Translations under genes and position numbers: made by a program
Notes under the pieces: generated by a model
What the model saw: only the letters and a program-made list of their open reading frames with translations
Database searches by the model: none
What the model was told of the DNA's origin: nothing
Shown here: positions 34,968-43,355 of the stretch, piece by piece
How positions within the stretch are numbered: the first letter of the stretch is position 1
How the letters are laid out: every line of letters begins with the position of its first letter
Assembly (NCBI RefSeq): GCF_037996765.1
Contig: NZ_JBBNAD010000005.1
Coordinates: 776,001 to 840,000 of the forward strand
Length of the DNA stretch: 64,000 bases
Source of the DNA: Bdellovibrio sp. GT3
GTDB taxonomy: Bacteria > Bdellovibrionota > Bdellovibrionia > Bdellovibrionales > Bdellovibrionaceae
Direction: 5' to 3'

Positions 34968-35507
34968 TTACATTGCTTCGATAACGCCGCAAGCTTCGCG
35001 AGCTCCAGCATTGCCAGCAGGTTGAGATTTCAAATCATCTTTACCTTTGTGTACGATGATGGATTTACCGATGATGCCATCAGTACCACTCAATGAACCT
35101 TTGATAGTGATAGTAGTGTTACCTTTGCCTTTTTTGTCAGCCATTAGGTTGCCCATGTCACCCACGTGGCGATCAGCAGAAGTCAAAGAACCATGTTTTG
35201 AATTTGTTGGATTGAAGTGTCCACCAGCAGAAGTGAAATCACCTTCGCAAGTTCCAACTTCATGGATGTGGAAACCGTGAGGGCCGGCTTTCAAACCGTC
35301 GATCATTGTTTCAACTTTAATTTCGCCGTTTTCCTCTGTGAAGTGAACAGTACCTTTAATTTTGGAGCCTTTTGCTGCTTTCAATACAGCTTGAGCTTTG
35401 GTAGGTGCTGGAGGTGCAGGCGGAGCCGTTACTACTGGAGCTTCCTCTTTGTGAGCGCAAGCGCCGATAAATAGTGCCGCAAGGACTGGTGCGATAATTC
35501 TTTTCAT
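34968..35507 (-). CDS. sodC: Cu/Zn superoxide dismutase, lipoprotein
   Basis: The signal ends in LFIGAC (Cys17), then a Pro/Ala-rich linker leads to the SOD domain. Copper and zinc ligands are visible: HGFHIHEVGTC, SAGGHFNPTNSKHGS, DRHVGDMGNL and VHKGKDD, with the conserved C-terminal NAGAREACGV disulfide cysteine. It should remove superoxide in the periplasm. A GGAAG site precedes the ATG. Confidence 0.95.
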   Translation of the reverse strand: MKRIIAPVLAALFIGACAHKEEAPVVTAPPAPPAPTKAQAVLKAAKGSKIKGTVHFTEENGEIKVETMIDGLKAGPHGFHIHEVGTCEGDFTSAGGHFNPTNSKHGSLTSADRHVGDMGNLMADKKGKGNTTITIKGSLSGTDGIIGKSIIVHKGKDDLKSQPAGNAGAREACGVIEAM

Positions 35508-35571
35508 GTGTATCTTCCTTTCGTCGAAAATTTACATGAAAAGATGGTCACAAAATTTTATCACGCTGTCA

Positions 35572-35694
35572 TTATTGAATCGGAAAATGGCGTAAGACCT
35601 CGACCGTGACAAATGTTAAGGCATAAAATGCCAGGACTTTTCGTCCAGTTCTGATCTTTGAGGCAAGCAGTGCGCGTGTTCCAAGCGTTGTCAT
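35572..35694 (-). CDS. Small 40-residue protein with a strong ribosome-binding site
   Basis: This short frame lies in the 304-base gap between sodC and the OsmC gene. AGGGGG sits five bases before its ATG (35694), and it ends at TAA 35572. The start is MTTLGTRALLASKIRTGRKV, followed by a hydrophobic stretch (LAFYALTFVTVEVL) that could cross a membrane. Codon use looks ordinary. No homology can be claimed; the evidence is the ribosome-binding site, the lack of any other gene there and the plausible amphipathic-plus-membrane layout. Confidence 0.5.
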   Translation of the reverse strand: MTTLGTRALLASKIRTGRKVLAFYALTFVTVEVLRHFPIQ

Positions 35695-35811
35695 AGCAAC
35701 CCCCTTCTCTATTTAATTATCGGCCAAGGCCTATAATAGATCCAATTGATTGTATCTACTGGACCTATAGATAATAACTATGGGGAAAGCTTTAGAACAA
35801 AATGAAGCGAA

Positions 35812-36222
35812 CTACGCTATATCATAGTGAAACAAAACAGGAATTTGCATATCGGGATGCATGCTGACCTTCACCGGACAACCCAGGGCAAAGTCTTCAA
35901 GCTTTTTGCGATAGTCATGCGGGATGCTCATTGGCAAATGCAGGATCACATTTAGTTTTGCAATTCGACGCGGATTCGGAACCATTTCTTTTTCAACTTC
36001 AGCCCAAGCGCCTTTCAAATTGATGGCATCTTTTTCTGAATGAATGGCCATGGTCGTAAGCATGCAACTGCCCATGGCAGCGCCCACCAGATCTGTCGGT
36101 GAAAACAACTCACCCTTGCCGTGATTGTCCTTCGGGGCGTCAGTTCCGATACGAGCTGAAGAAGGTTGGTGGGTAATCTCGCAATGCTTGTCGCCGTGAT
36201 AGTGAGTGGTGGATTTTACCAT
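35812..36222 (-). CDS. OsmC/Ohr family peroxide-resistance protein
   Basis: The 136-residue protein has the family layout with two redox cysteines: the first in MGSCMLTTMAIHSE, the second in FALGCPVKVSM. The segment FSPTDLVGAAMGS is the usual lead-in. These proteins reduce organic peroxides, though YhfA-like members of similar size have unclear roles. Its neighbour sodC supports an oxidative-stress setting. Confidence 0.85.
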   Translation of the reverse strand: MVKSTTHYHGDKHCEITHQPSSARIGTDAPKDNHGKGELFSPTDLVGAAMGSCMLTTMAIHSEKDAINLKGAWAEVEKEMVPNPRRIAKLNVILHLPMSIPHDYRKKLEDFALGCPVKVSMHPDMQIPVLFHYDIA

Positions 36223-36239
36223 GCTAACGAAACCTCTGA

Positions 36240-36746
36240 TTAGTTGGACATCTGGTCGATGATTTTTCTTAGGCGCATTTCTGAGGATTTGGACATATCA
36301 GTGTAAATCTTGCGAAGATGATTGGATTGAACCGGATCATTCTTGGAAGCTTTCATTTCGCGCCCGATTTTGATCGCAGAACATACGCTCTCGATAACCA
36401 ATTTACGTTTGGAATCCTTGGTGATGAAATCGAATGCACCCAATGACAGGGCTTCGAGAGCACGGGAGTGATCGCCATGTGCAGTCAGTACCACAAATGG
36501 AGTCATATGACCCAAGGAGCGAACATAGGCCAAAAACTTCAGGCCATTCATGTTTGGCATTTCAATATCTGACAGAATCGTGTCGAATTCTTTCGATTTC
36601 ACGTATTGAAGAGCGGCGGCGCCATCTTCAGCCTCGACGATTTCGTCGACGAATTCTTTTAAGAAATGTTTCAGGAGCTCGCGAATATCCGCGTCGTCCT
36701 CAACAATCAGCAATCTGCTTTTTTCTTCTTGTGAATTCATCATCAT
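36240..36746 (-). CDS. Response regulator, receiver domain only
   Basis: A receiver domain fills residues 10-130: acidic pair in IVEDDAD, phospho-acceptor Asp60 in TILSDIEMPNMNG, Thr in VVLTAHGD and Lys in FITKD. The last ~35 residues are a charged helix without a DNA-binding domain. It is the last gene of a leftward unit after Hpt and hybrid kinase, so it is the natural output of that phosphorelay. Three ATG codons in a row follow AAGG; any could be used. Confidence 0.92.
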   Translation of the reverse strand: MMMNSQEEKSRLLIVEDDADIRELLKHFLKEFVDEIVEAEDGAAALQYVKSKEFDTILSDIEMPNMNGLKFLAYVRSLGHMTPFVVLTAHGDHSRALEALSLGAFDFITKDSKRKLVIESVCSAIKIGREMKASKNDPVQSNHLRKIYTDMSKSSEMRLRKIIDQMSN

Positions 36747-36748
36747 CC

Positions 36749-39700
36749 TTAATTCGTAAACCTGTTAATCACGCCTAACAAAACATCCTTTTTAAACGGC
36801 TTGGTGATGTGATCGTCACATCCGGCGTTTATGGATTTTTGCTTATCGTCAGAAAGGGCGTGAGCTGTCAGTGCGATTATTGGAATGTGCGCATGTCTGG
36901 TAGTGCGTTCCCATTCACGAATGATCGATGTGGCTGCATAGCCATCCATTTCTGGCATTTGAACGTCCATGAAGACGATATCAAACTCGTTAGACTTTAT
37001 CTTATCTACCGCTTCAAGTCCATTCTCGGCTTCAATTATTTCAAATGGGAAGCTTTTTAGGAAATGGGTGAACAGAATGCGATTATCCTCAGTATCATCT
37101 GCAAGAAGAATACGCAGGTTCTTGTTGTCGCGAACTGTTGTTGGCAGTTTTTCTGTCTCTCGAGCTTCATATTGATCAGCAAATGAGAGCAGGCCTGTGT
37201 TTACCAAGGGATTGGTCTCAATGTTCAGGCCGACGCTTTGCTCGCGATAAGGCATAGTGAAATAGAACGTCGTTCCTGTGTTTTCACGGCTCTTGAACCA
37301 GATTTGTCCGCCCATCAGTTCAACCAGGCTCTTGGAGATGGCCAAACCTAAACCGGTTCCACCGTATCGACGTGTGATGGAGCTGTCAGCTTGCGAAAAC
37401 TTCTGGAATATCAAATGTTGTTTTTGTGGAGCAATACCAACACCGGTATCGCGGACAGCGATCAACAGGCTGTCTTTTTTGGTGGCATTCTTTGTGACGG
37501 AAACGGTGATTTCCCCACGATCTGTAAATTTGATTGAGTTGCTTACTAGATTGATCAGTACTTGACGAAGTTTTGTGGGGTCACCCATGAGATTGATGTT
37601 AACACCCTGACCAATTTCAAATGAATAGTCCACGCCTTTTAACTGCGCGCGAGGTCTCATAATTTCCTGAACATCTGTCATCATTTTGCGCAGATCAAAG
37701 AAGATATTTTCGATTGAAACCTCACCGGCCTCAATTTTTGAAAGATCCAGGATGTCATTGATTAAGGTCATCAACACGTCGCTGGCTTTTTGGAATATCG
37801 TCAGATAGTAACGTTGATCCGGATCAAGCTTGGTTTCTTTTAGCAGCTCGGCCATACCCATGATGGCATTCATCGGTGTTCGGATTTCATGACTCATGTG
37901 GGCCAGGAATTGAGACTTGGCCAATGACGACTTCTCGGCTTCGTCCTTCATCGAGATTAACTCAAGTTCGGCTTTCTTAAGTTCCGTGATATCCTGATTA
38001 ATACCCCAAGTACACAGAGCATTTTTATTATCATCATACTCTGTGATGCCCATCATGTTCGTCCAAACATACTCATTAGTGTCGGCACGACGGACTCTAA
38101 GTACGAAATGAAATTCGCGAGTGCCGATGCCTTGCATGCGAATGGCGTTATCCAGCTCCTGCACGTCCTCGTGGTGAACCATCGCTCTGAAAAGTTCATA
38201 ACTGGGTTGAACCTCGGTGGGATTAAGTCCCAACAATTTAAACTGTTCATCTGACCACAGCATTTGACCGTTACGCAGGTCCCATCGGAAGGATCCGGTT
38301 TTGGAGATGGCCTGGGAGGCCTTCAACAGATCTTCTTTCATGCGAAGTTCGCGCTGGGCTTCGATTTTCCAGCGCAAGTCATTACCCACAACAACAAAGC
38401 GCTCTCGGCCCGTGGTATTTTCCATCGGGATGACTGTGACCGCCAATGGGATGCGTTCTCCCGACAGGCACTTCAAATTTGCTTCTTTCTTATGTGTGTT
38501 TATCAGATCCTTCGCCTCAATATCCATCCATAGGGAGATATCAGAACCCACAACCGACATTTCAGGAGTGCCGATAAGTTCATAGGCGATGCGATTTGTT
38601 TTGCGGATGATGGCTTTAAGGTGTCCCTCGTAGCCGGGGATCACTTCAACCATGAACATGACCTTGCCCAGAGTCAGAATGACATCTTCCAGGACATTTT
38701 TTTCCTGCTTTTCCTGATTCAGATTCTGAGCCAGGGAATTATAGTCATTGAAGACATTGGCGAACTCGTCCTGATTTGAATATGAGATTTCCTTGATGGC
38801 ACCACCTTGAGACTGAATTTTACGGTGCAGGTAACTTAAAGGCTGAGTCAGCTGTTTGCCGAAAAAGTATGCCAATCCCAAAGAGACAATTAAAAACAAT
38901 AAACCAATGACAACGAAAACAACCAAGTAGTGATTGATTGGACCGGTAGTTTCGTTGAAATTTGACTTGGCAATGATCACCCATTCCACGCCGCCGGGTA
39001 ACTGTACTTTACCAATCGACATCAGGCTGACGGCATTGAGGTAATCTGTTCCTGTTTCCACAGAGTCTTCAGAGCGCAGATAGTGGCGAATCTTGTCAGC
39101 TGGGACTGCTGCAATCAGGGCCGTGGTGCCCTTGGTTTGGACTGCGTTGATGCTTTCTTGTTTGGCACCGGCACTGGAAAACTGTCGGTTAAATTCCCCT
39201 GGGTTTTCGTGAAACATGCGTGAGCTGTTTCTCATTAAACCATCCGGGCCAAATGCCACGACCTCACCAGTTTCGCGCAGTCCTTGCTTTTTCCATTGAT
39301 AGTTGTCGCTCAGTATCTGATCGAATCGATTCAGACCAATCTTAAATAACAAAGTTCCGATATAGTTTTTTTGATCATAAATTGGCGCGGCAATATAAGA
39401 AACGTATTCCGGAAATCCCGAGGACAGCGGCGCAAAATCAAAGAATCTGAATGTTTGGGGTGGCGCGCTTTGAGACCAGCGGTAGACATCTGTCAGTCGC
39501 GTTCCGCTGAAGAAGCCAGTATCCAGGCTGGCCCCTAGCTCCAATCCTTTTTGGACCGAGTAAACGACAACTCCGTCGCGATCGATCAGCAGGACGTCTT
39601 CCACCTGAAAACGATCTGCATAGTCTGAAAGGAAAGTATGAATTTCGCTGTGTACTTTGGAATAGCCATACGGATCAGCCTCTTTAAGAGCAATCACGTT

Positions 39701-40138
39701 ACGGGGAGTACTTTCATTGCGTTCAGCTTCCATCAGAATCATCGCTTGCAGAACCAATGCAGGTTTGCCTAATCGATCGGCAATAGGGGTGTCATCATGG
39801 CTTGCCGCATGACCAGTGTAATGTGAATTTACGATCCGGATGTTCTGAGCCAGAGTTTTTTCGGGAATATTGTTGTTGAGCTTAATAAAAGATTCATGAA
39901 AAGCGGAAACGGAATCGCGAACACGTACCATTTCGGCAGCGACCAGAAGATTGTTTCCCAGATTTTCCAAATCGGTTTTCAGCGCTTGCGTGCGATTCAG
40001 TCGAATCTGAATCAGGCGCTCCGAATGTCCACTTTGCAGAGTGGAGGCTCCAATTTTATAGCCCATCGTTCCTGCCGCGATCATCGCACCAGTCACAATG
40101 AGCAATGTGAAAAGGAGAATTCGAAGTCTGATTGTCAT
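36749..40138 (-). CDS. Hybrid sensor histidine kinase (Cache-like, HAMP, PAS, HisKA, HATPase, REC)
   Basis: The 1129-residue protein has a first membrane helix (about 8-28), a large periplasmic sensor (30-395, probably double Cache-like), a second helix near 405-430 and a HAMP region. Two PAS regions follow (the second has SFRWDLRNGQMLWSDE). The phospho-acceptor His is in FLAHMSHEIRTPMN. The ATP domain has NLVSNSIKF, DTGVGIAP and GGTGLGLAI, and the C-terminal receiver has FMDVQMPEMDG. It should autophosphorylate and pass phosphate through its receiver to the Hpt protein next door. The stimulus is unknown. Confidence 0.95.
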   Translation of the reverse strand: MTIRLRILLFTLLIVTGAMIAAGTMGYKIGASTLQSGHSERLIQIRLNRTQALKTDLENLGNNLLVAAEMVRVRDSVSAFHESFIKLNNNIPEKTLAQNIRIVNSHYTGHAASHDDTPIADRLGKPALVLQAMILMEAERNESTPRNVIALKEADPYGYSKVHSEIHTFLSDYADRFQVEDVLLIDRDGVVVYSVQKGLELGASLDTGFFSGTRLTDVYRWSQSAPPQTFRFFDFAPLSSGFPEYVSYIAAPIYDQKNYIGTLLFKIGLNRFDQILSDNYQWKKQGLRETGEVVAFGPDGLMRNSSRMFHENPGEFNRQFSSAGAKQESINAVQTKGTTALIAAVPADKIRHYLRSEDSVETGTDYLNAVSLMSIGKVQLPGGVEWVIIAKSNFNETTGPINHYLVVFVVIGLLFLIVSLGLAYFFGKQLTQPLSYLHRKIQSQGGAIKEISYSNQDEFANVFNDYNSLAQNLNQEKQEKNVLEDVILTLGKVMFMVEVIPGYEGHLKAIIRKTNRIAYELIGTPEMSVVGSDISLWMDIEAKDLINTHKKEANLKCLSGERIPLAVTVIPMENTTGRERFVVVGNDLRWKIEAQRELRMKEDLLKASQAISKTGSFRWDLRNGQMLWSDEQFKLLGLNPTEVQPSYELFRAMVHHEDVQELDNAIRMQGIGTREFHFVLRVRRADTNEYVWTNMMGITEYDDNKNALCTWGINQDITELKKAELELISMKDEAEKSSLAKSQFLAHMSHEIRTPMNAIMGMAELLKETKLDPDQRYYLTIFQKASDVLMTLINDILDLSKIEAGEVSIENIFFDLRKMMTDVQEIMRPRAQLKGVDYSFEIGQGVNINLMGDPTKLRQVLINLVSNSIKFTDRGEITVSVTKNATKKDSLLIAVRDTGVGIAPQKQHLIFQKFSQADSSITRRYGGTGLGLAISKSLVELMGGQIWFKSRENTGTTFYFTMPYREQSVGLNIETNPLVNTGLLSFADQYEARETEKLPTTVRDNKNLRILLADDTEDNRILFTHFLKSFPFEIIEAENGLEAVDKIKSNEFDIVFMDVQMPEMDGYAATSIIREWERTTRHAHIPIIALTAHALSDDKQKSINAGCDDHITKPFKKDVLLGVINRFTN

Positions 40139-40144
40139 GATTTC

Positions 40145-40453
40145 CTAAGACATCGGAACGAACTGAATTTCGATATTTTCAAAGTGAGATTTCATATCCT
40201 GGGCAAGATTCGCTAGTTGGGCAGCCTCATTGTTTTTGGAGAGCTTTTCCATTTGTGCCGCAATTTCACTTAATTGCATAAAGCCATAGCTGGAAGCTGC
40301 GCCTTTGATCTTGTGAGTTAAGGCCGCGATAGCCGGAAGGTCGTTGCTATTTATCAATTCCTGAAGGGCTGCGATGTCTTTTTTGCGATTCTCAGTGAAC
40401 TGAGGGATCAAATCCTGAAGGTCAGCGTCTATTTCTACTTTGATTTTTGCCAT
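40145..40453 (-). CDS. Histidine phosphotransfer (Hpt) protein
   Basis: The ~102-residue helical protein has the Hpt motif with His47 in ALTHKIKGAASSYGF. It starts at MAKIKVEIDADLQD; an upstream in-frame ATG (40525) lacks a ribosome-binding site. It lies six bases before the hybrid kinase gene and completes a His-Asp-His-Asp relay with the response regulator at the other end of the unit. Confidence 0.88.
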   Translation of the reverse strand: MAKIKVEIDADLQDLIPQFTENRKKDIAALQELINSNDLPAIAALTHKIKGAASSYGFMQLSEIAAQMEKLSKNNEAAQLANLAQDMKSHFENIEIQFVPMS

Positions 40454-40630
40454 ATTCCTGTCGTTATCCTTATAAGCTGCGGCCAATACAACCAATTTTG
40501 GTTTATCATCAACTTTATTGCACATTCTTAATATCTTCAGGTTTCTTAATACGCCATAACCTCTATGGGCCTGATTTGATGAAGAAAATACTAGTATTAA
40601 AAATCTACTTTTATCTGCTGTATACCACGA

Positions 40631-40662
40631 AAAACGGCCGACAAGTAGGTTCGGCCGTTTTG
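40631..40662. terminator. Intrinsic terminator of the 40675 outer-membrane gene
   Basis: AAAACGGCCGA and TCGGCCGTTTT form an 11-base stem around a 10-base loop, with an A-run that is a T-run on the minus strand. Confidence 0.85.
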
Positions 40663-40674
40663 GTGGGCAAAGGA

Positions 40675-41250
40675 TTAGAAGCTCATCGGAACAGAAAGGC
40701 TGACCATGGTGACTTTGTTGTTAAAGTCATCAAGTGATGGGACGGAACCCCAGTTGCCCGAGCCTTTTTTGTATTTTAGATCCATGTATTCAACATTGAG
40801 CGCGACAAAGAAGATCTTAATGCCGACGCCAACTTTGGGTCCCGTGGCTTCTTCGAATTTAACGTCAAATAGACCACTTTCCTCGGGGTCCAGTGTTCCG
40901 CCAAAGACATAGCCGGCCCAGAAGCGCAGGCCCACCAAGGGAGTTTGCACGCCAATAATCGCACCGTAGGTCATCGAGGTCGCGTCAGCATCATATCCGG
41001 TATTTGAGTGCTCAAACTTTGGCATTGAGTAGCTGCCATCGACTCCCACGAAAAGCATTTTATCGACAAAGTTCATACCCAGTTTCAGATCGACGCCGAG
41101 ACCTTTCGTTGTCGCCTTTGAGTCATCAATATCAACTTTACCGTCGCCACTTTCATAGAAAAGACCCGGCTCCAGATAGAAACCAAAGGCCATTGATTTT
41201 GCCGAGAACAAAAGAAGCAAACCCGCAAACGCCAAGCTCCATTTTTTCAC
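40675..41250 (-). CDS. Outer-membrane beta-barrel protein
   Basis: A signal peptide (MKKWSLAFAGLLLLFSAKSMA) precedes ~170 residues of alternating strands (FGFYLEPGLFYESGDG, MLFVGVDGSYSMP, LRFWAGYVFGG), ending in a typical terminal Phe (VSLSVPMSF), the signal for BamA recognition. A family of small Bdellovibrio-type barrels is likely. Function is unknown. It is divergent from hmgA. Confidence 0.78.
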   Translation of the reverse strand: MKKWSLAFAGLLLLFSAKSMAFGFYLEPGLFYESGDGKVDIDDSKATTKGLGVDLKLGMNFVDKMLFVGVDGSYSMPKFEHSNTGYDADATSMTYGAIIGVQTPLVGLRFWAGYVFGGTLDPEESGLFDVKFEEATGPKVGVGIKIFFVALNVEYMDLKYKKGSGNWGSVPSLDDFNNKVTMVSLSVPMSF

Positions 41251-41342
41251 TGAAAACCTCCATTGATTTCTTCAAGAATACTTCTGTGTTGGCTCTTCGT
41301 CGCACTGTGTTTTATCACCGGACCTCCACCCCGGCGGGAGCA

Positions 41343-41370
41343 TTGACTTTAGTAGGTAAAACCTGATTAT
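41343..41370 (+). promoter_or_regulatory. Candidate promoter giving a leaderless hmgA mRNA
   Basis: TTGACT (41343-41348) and GATTAT (41365-41370) are spaced by 16 bases, and the ATG of hmgA lies eight bases further on. No Shine-Dalgarno sequence precedes that ATG. Confidence 0.5.
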
Positions 41371-41378
41371 CATGACCT

Positions 41379-42662
41379 ATGGAAAATCAATATTTGTCAG
41401 GATTCGGAAATCATTTTTCTTCAGAAGCTCGCGCTGGTGCATTGCCTGTGGATCAGAACTCTCCACAGCGAGTTTCCATGGGGCTTTACGCGGAACAACT
41501 GAGTGGTTCAGCATTCACAGCTCCGCGCCATCATAATCTGTATTCGTGGCTGTATCGCATTCGTCCATCGGTTGCGCACAAAGCTTTTGTTCCGATGAAG
41601 GAACTGACTGCAAAAACATTCACAAAACCCAAATACATCAATCCCAATCAGATGCGCTGGAATCCGGTATCTGAAGATGTCACACAGGATTTTGTGGAGG
41701 GCATCCGCACTGTTTGTGGCAACGGCGGAGTTGAAGAACATCGCGGTATTCATGTGCATTTGTATTCGTTTAACAAAGGCATGGGTCAGCGTTATTTCAT
41801 GAACGCCGATGGCGACTTCATGTTTGTTCCGCAAGCAGGATCCATTCAAATTAAAACTGAAGTGGGCTTCATTAATGCAGAACCGGGCGAAATTGCGGTG
41901 GTTCCACGCGGGATGAAGTTTCAAGTGAATCCTTTGGGTTCAGGCAAATGCACAGGGTACTTGGGGGAAAACTTTGGTTGTCCGTTCCAATTGCCAGATC
42001 TGGGGCCGATCGGTGCCAATGGACTTGCGCACCGTCGTCATTTTCAAACTCCTGTGGCAGCGTTCGAAGACCTTGAGGGCAAGTATGAGTTGCTTGGAAA
42101 ATTTGCCGGCGAATTATGGAGCTCGGAGCTGACTCATTCTCCGTTGGATGTGGTGGCTTGGCATGGAAACTACGTTTCCTATAAATACGATCTAAGAAAA
42201 TTTAATACTATCAACACTGTCAGCTTCGATCATCCAGATCCTTCGATTTTCACTGTGTTGACTTCGCCAAGTGAAATCCCTGGAACGGCCAATGTGGATT
42301 TTGCCATCTTCCCACCGCGCTGGATGGTTGCCGAGAATACATTCCGTCCGCCGTATTTCCATCGCAACTGCATGAGTGAGTATATGGGACTGATCTACGG
42401 GGAGTATGATGCCAAGACCGGCGGTGGCTTTGTGCCAGGTGGAGGCAGTCTTCATAATTTCTATTCGGCTCATGGGCCGGATGTTGAGACTTTTGAAAAG
42501 GCCAGCGATGCAGAACTTAAACCGGTTCGTTTGTCACAAACAATGGCGTTTATGTTTGAATCACGGTCTCCGTACCGCGTGACTGATTTTGCAATGGGGA
42601 AAGAACTTCTTCAGTCGAACTATCAGGATTGCTGGCAGGGATTCAAAAAGGGATTTAAATAA
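41379..42662 (+). CDS. hmgA: Homogentisate 1,2-dioxygenase
   Basis: The 427-residue enzyme opens homogentisate to maleylacetoacetate using Fe(II) and oxygen. Family segments are LSGFGNHFSSEA at the start, the IRPSVAHKAF stretch, GIHVHLYSFNKGM, DVVAWHGNYVSYKYDL and the iron-ligand region PYFHRNCMSEYMGLIYGEYD. The length is typical. It starts at ATG 41379 with no ribosome-binding site but a promoter-like pair just upstream. maiA and a FAH-family gene are 7-10 kb away. Confidence 0.96.
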   Translation: MENQYLSGFGNHFSSEARAGALPVDQNSPQRVSMGLYAEQLSGSAFTAPRHHNLYSWLYRIRPSVAHKAFVPMKELTAKTFTKPKYINPNQMRWNPVSEDVTQDFVEGIRTVCGNGGVEEHRGIHVHLYSFNKGMGQRYFMNADGDFMFVPQAGSIQIKTEVGFINAEPGEIAVVPRGMKFQVNPLGSGKCTGYLGENFGCPFQLPDLGPIGANGLAHRRHFQTPVAAFEDLEGKYELLGKFAGELWSSELTHSPLDVVAWHGNYVSYKYDLRKFNTINTVSFDHPDPSIFTVLTSPSEIPGTANVDFAIFPPRWMVAENTFRPPYFHRNCMSEYMGLIYGEYDAKTGGGFVPGGGSLHNFYSAHGPDVETFEKASDAELKPVRLSQTMAFMFESRSPYRVTDFAMGKELLQSNYQDCWQGFKKGFK

Positions 42663-42670
42663 TTAAAAAC

Positions 42671-42700
42671 AAAAAGGGCTCTGAGAAGAGCCCTTTTTTT
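42671..42700. terminator. Bidirectional intrinsic terminator
   Basis: AAAAAGGGCTCT and AGAGCCCTTTTTTT pair around a three- to four-base loop between hmgA and the convergent 42699 gene, whose stop lies in the T-run. Confidence 0.9.
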
Positions 42701-43220
42701 ATTTTTCCAGATTGGAAAGTATGGTTTCGATTCTGCCGGCAAGTTCCTGGGTTTCAGGATTTTGTCTCATCTCTTCAAACTGGGTGAAGGGAATTCGGTC
42801 ATTGTTCGCAAGTCCGATATTTGCAAAATAATTGTCGGGGTTGTCGAAGTGCAGGATGAAGCCCTGGTCGTCGCGCTCAACAGTGACGGATTGATGAAGA
42901 TCAGCAATGTTTTCTTCCAGCATATCCACTGTTTCTTCTGTCAGCTGCAGGTTAATGTCCCGTGGAGGATTTTCTGGAGCTGTGGGTGGTTGAGCCATTG
43001 GAGTCGCTGCGGGATTTGCATTTGCCATGGAGTCTTGAATTTGTGGCATTGCCGCTTCGTCGGCCGCATTTTCCGATGGGTTCGGGTTGGCCATATCTTC
43101 TTCAGAGACACCTTGTGCAATCTCAGTTGGTGCAGGTGCTGCTTTGGGAGAGGTGAATTTAAAAACTCCCCAGCCAACGAGTATTCCTAATGCAAATGCA
43201 ACGATAAGGTCCTTGTTCAT
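42699..43220 (-). CDS. Membrane-anchored protein of unknown function
   Basis: From ATG 43220 one membrane helix (DLIVAFALGILVGWGVFKF) is followed by a Pro/Ala/Asn-rich linker (~70 residues) and a ~90-residue C-terminal part with a helix-strand pattern (DMLEENIADLHQSVTVERDD). It should face the periplasm. No domain is recognised. An upstream in-frame start at 43295 is possible but has no better signal. Confidence 0.62.
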   Translation of the reverse strand: MNKDLIVAFALGILVGWGVFKFTSPKAAPAPTEIAQGVSEEDMANPNPSENAADEAAMPQIQDSMANANPAATPMAQPPTAPENPPRDINLQLTEETVDMLEENIADLHQSVTVERDDQGFILHFDNPDNYFANIGLANNDRIPFTQFEEMRQNPETQELAGRIETILSNLEK

Positions 43221-43355
43221 AGGACCGATATTAGGCTCCTTGTCAGAAAAGGCAATATGGTTCGATTTCTTTTGGGGTATTTTAGTAAATAACACAATTG
43301 GAACAGGCGCTTTACTATCACTCCCTGTTTATTTATGGTTATAGCTGAGGTGATC

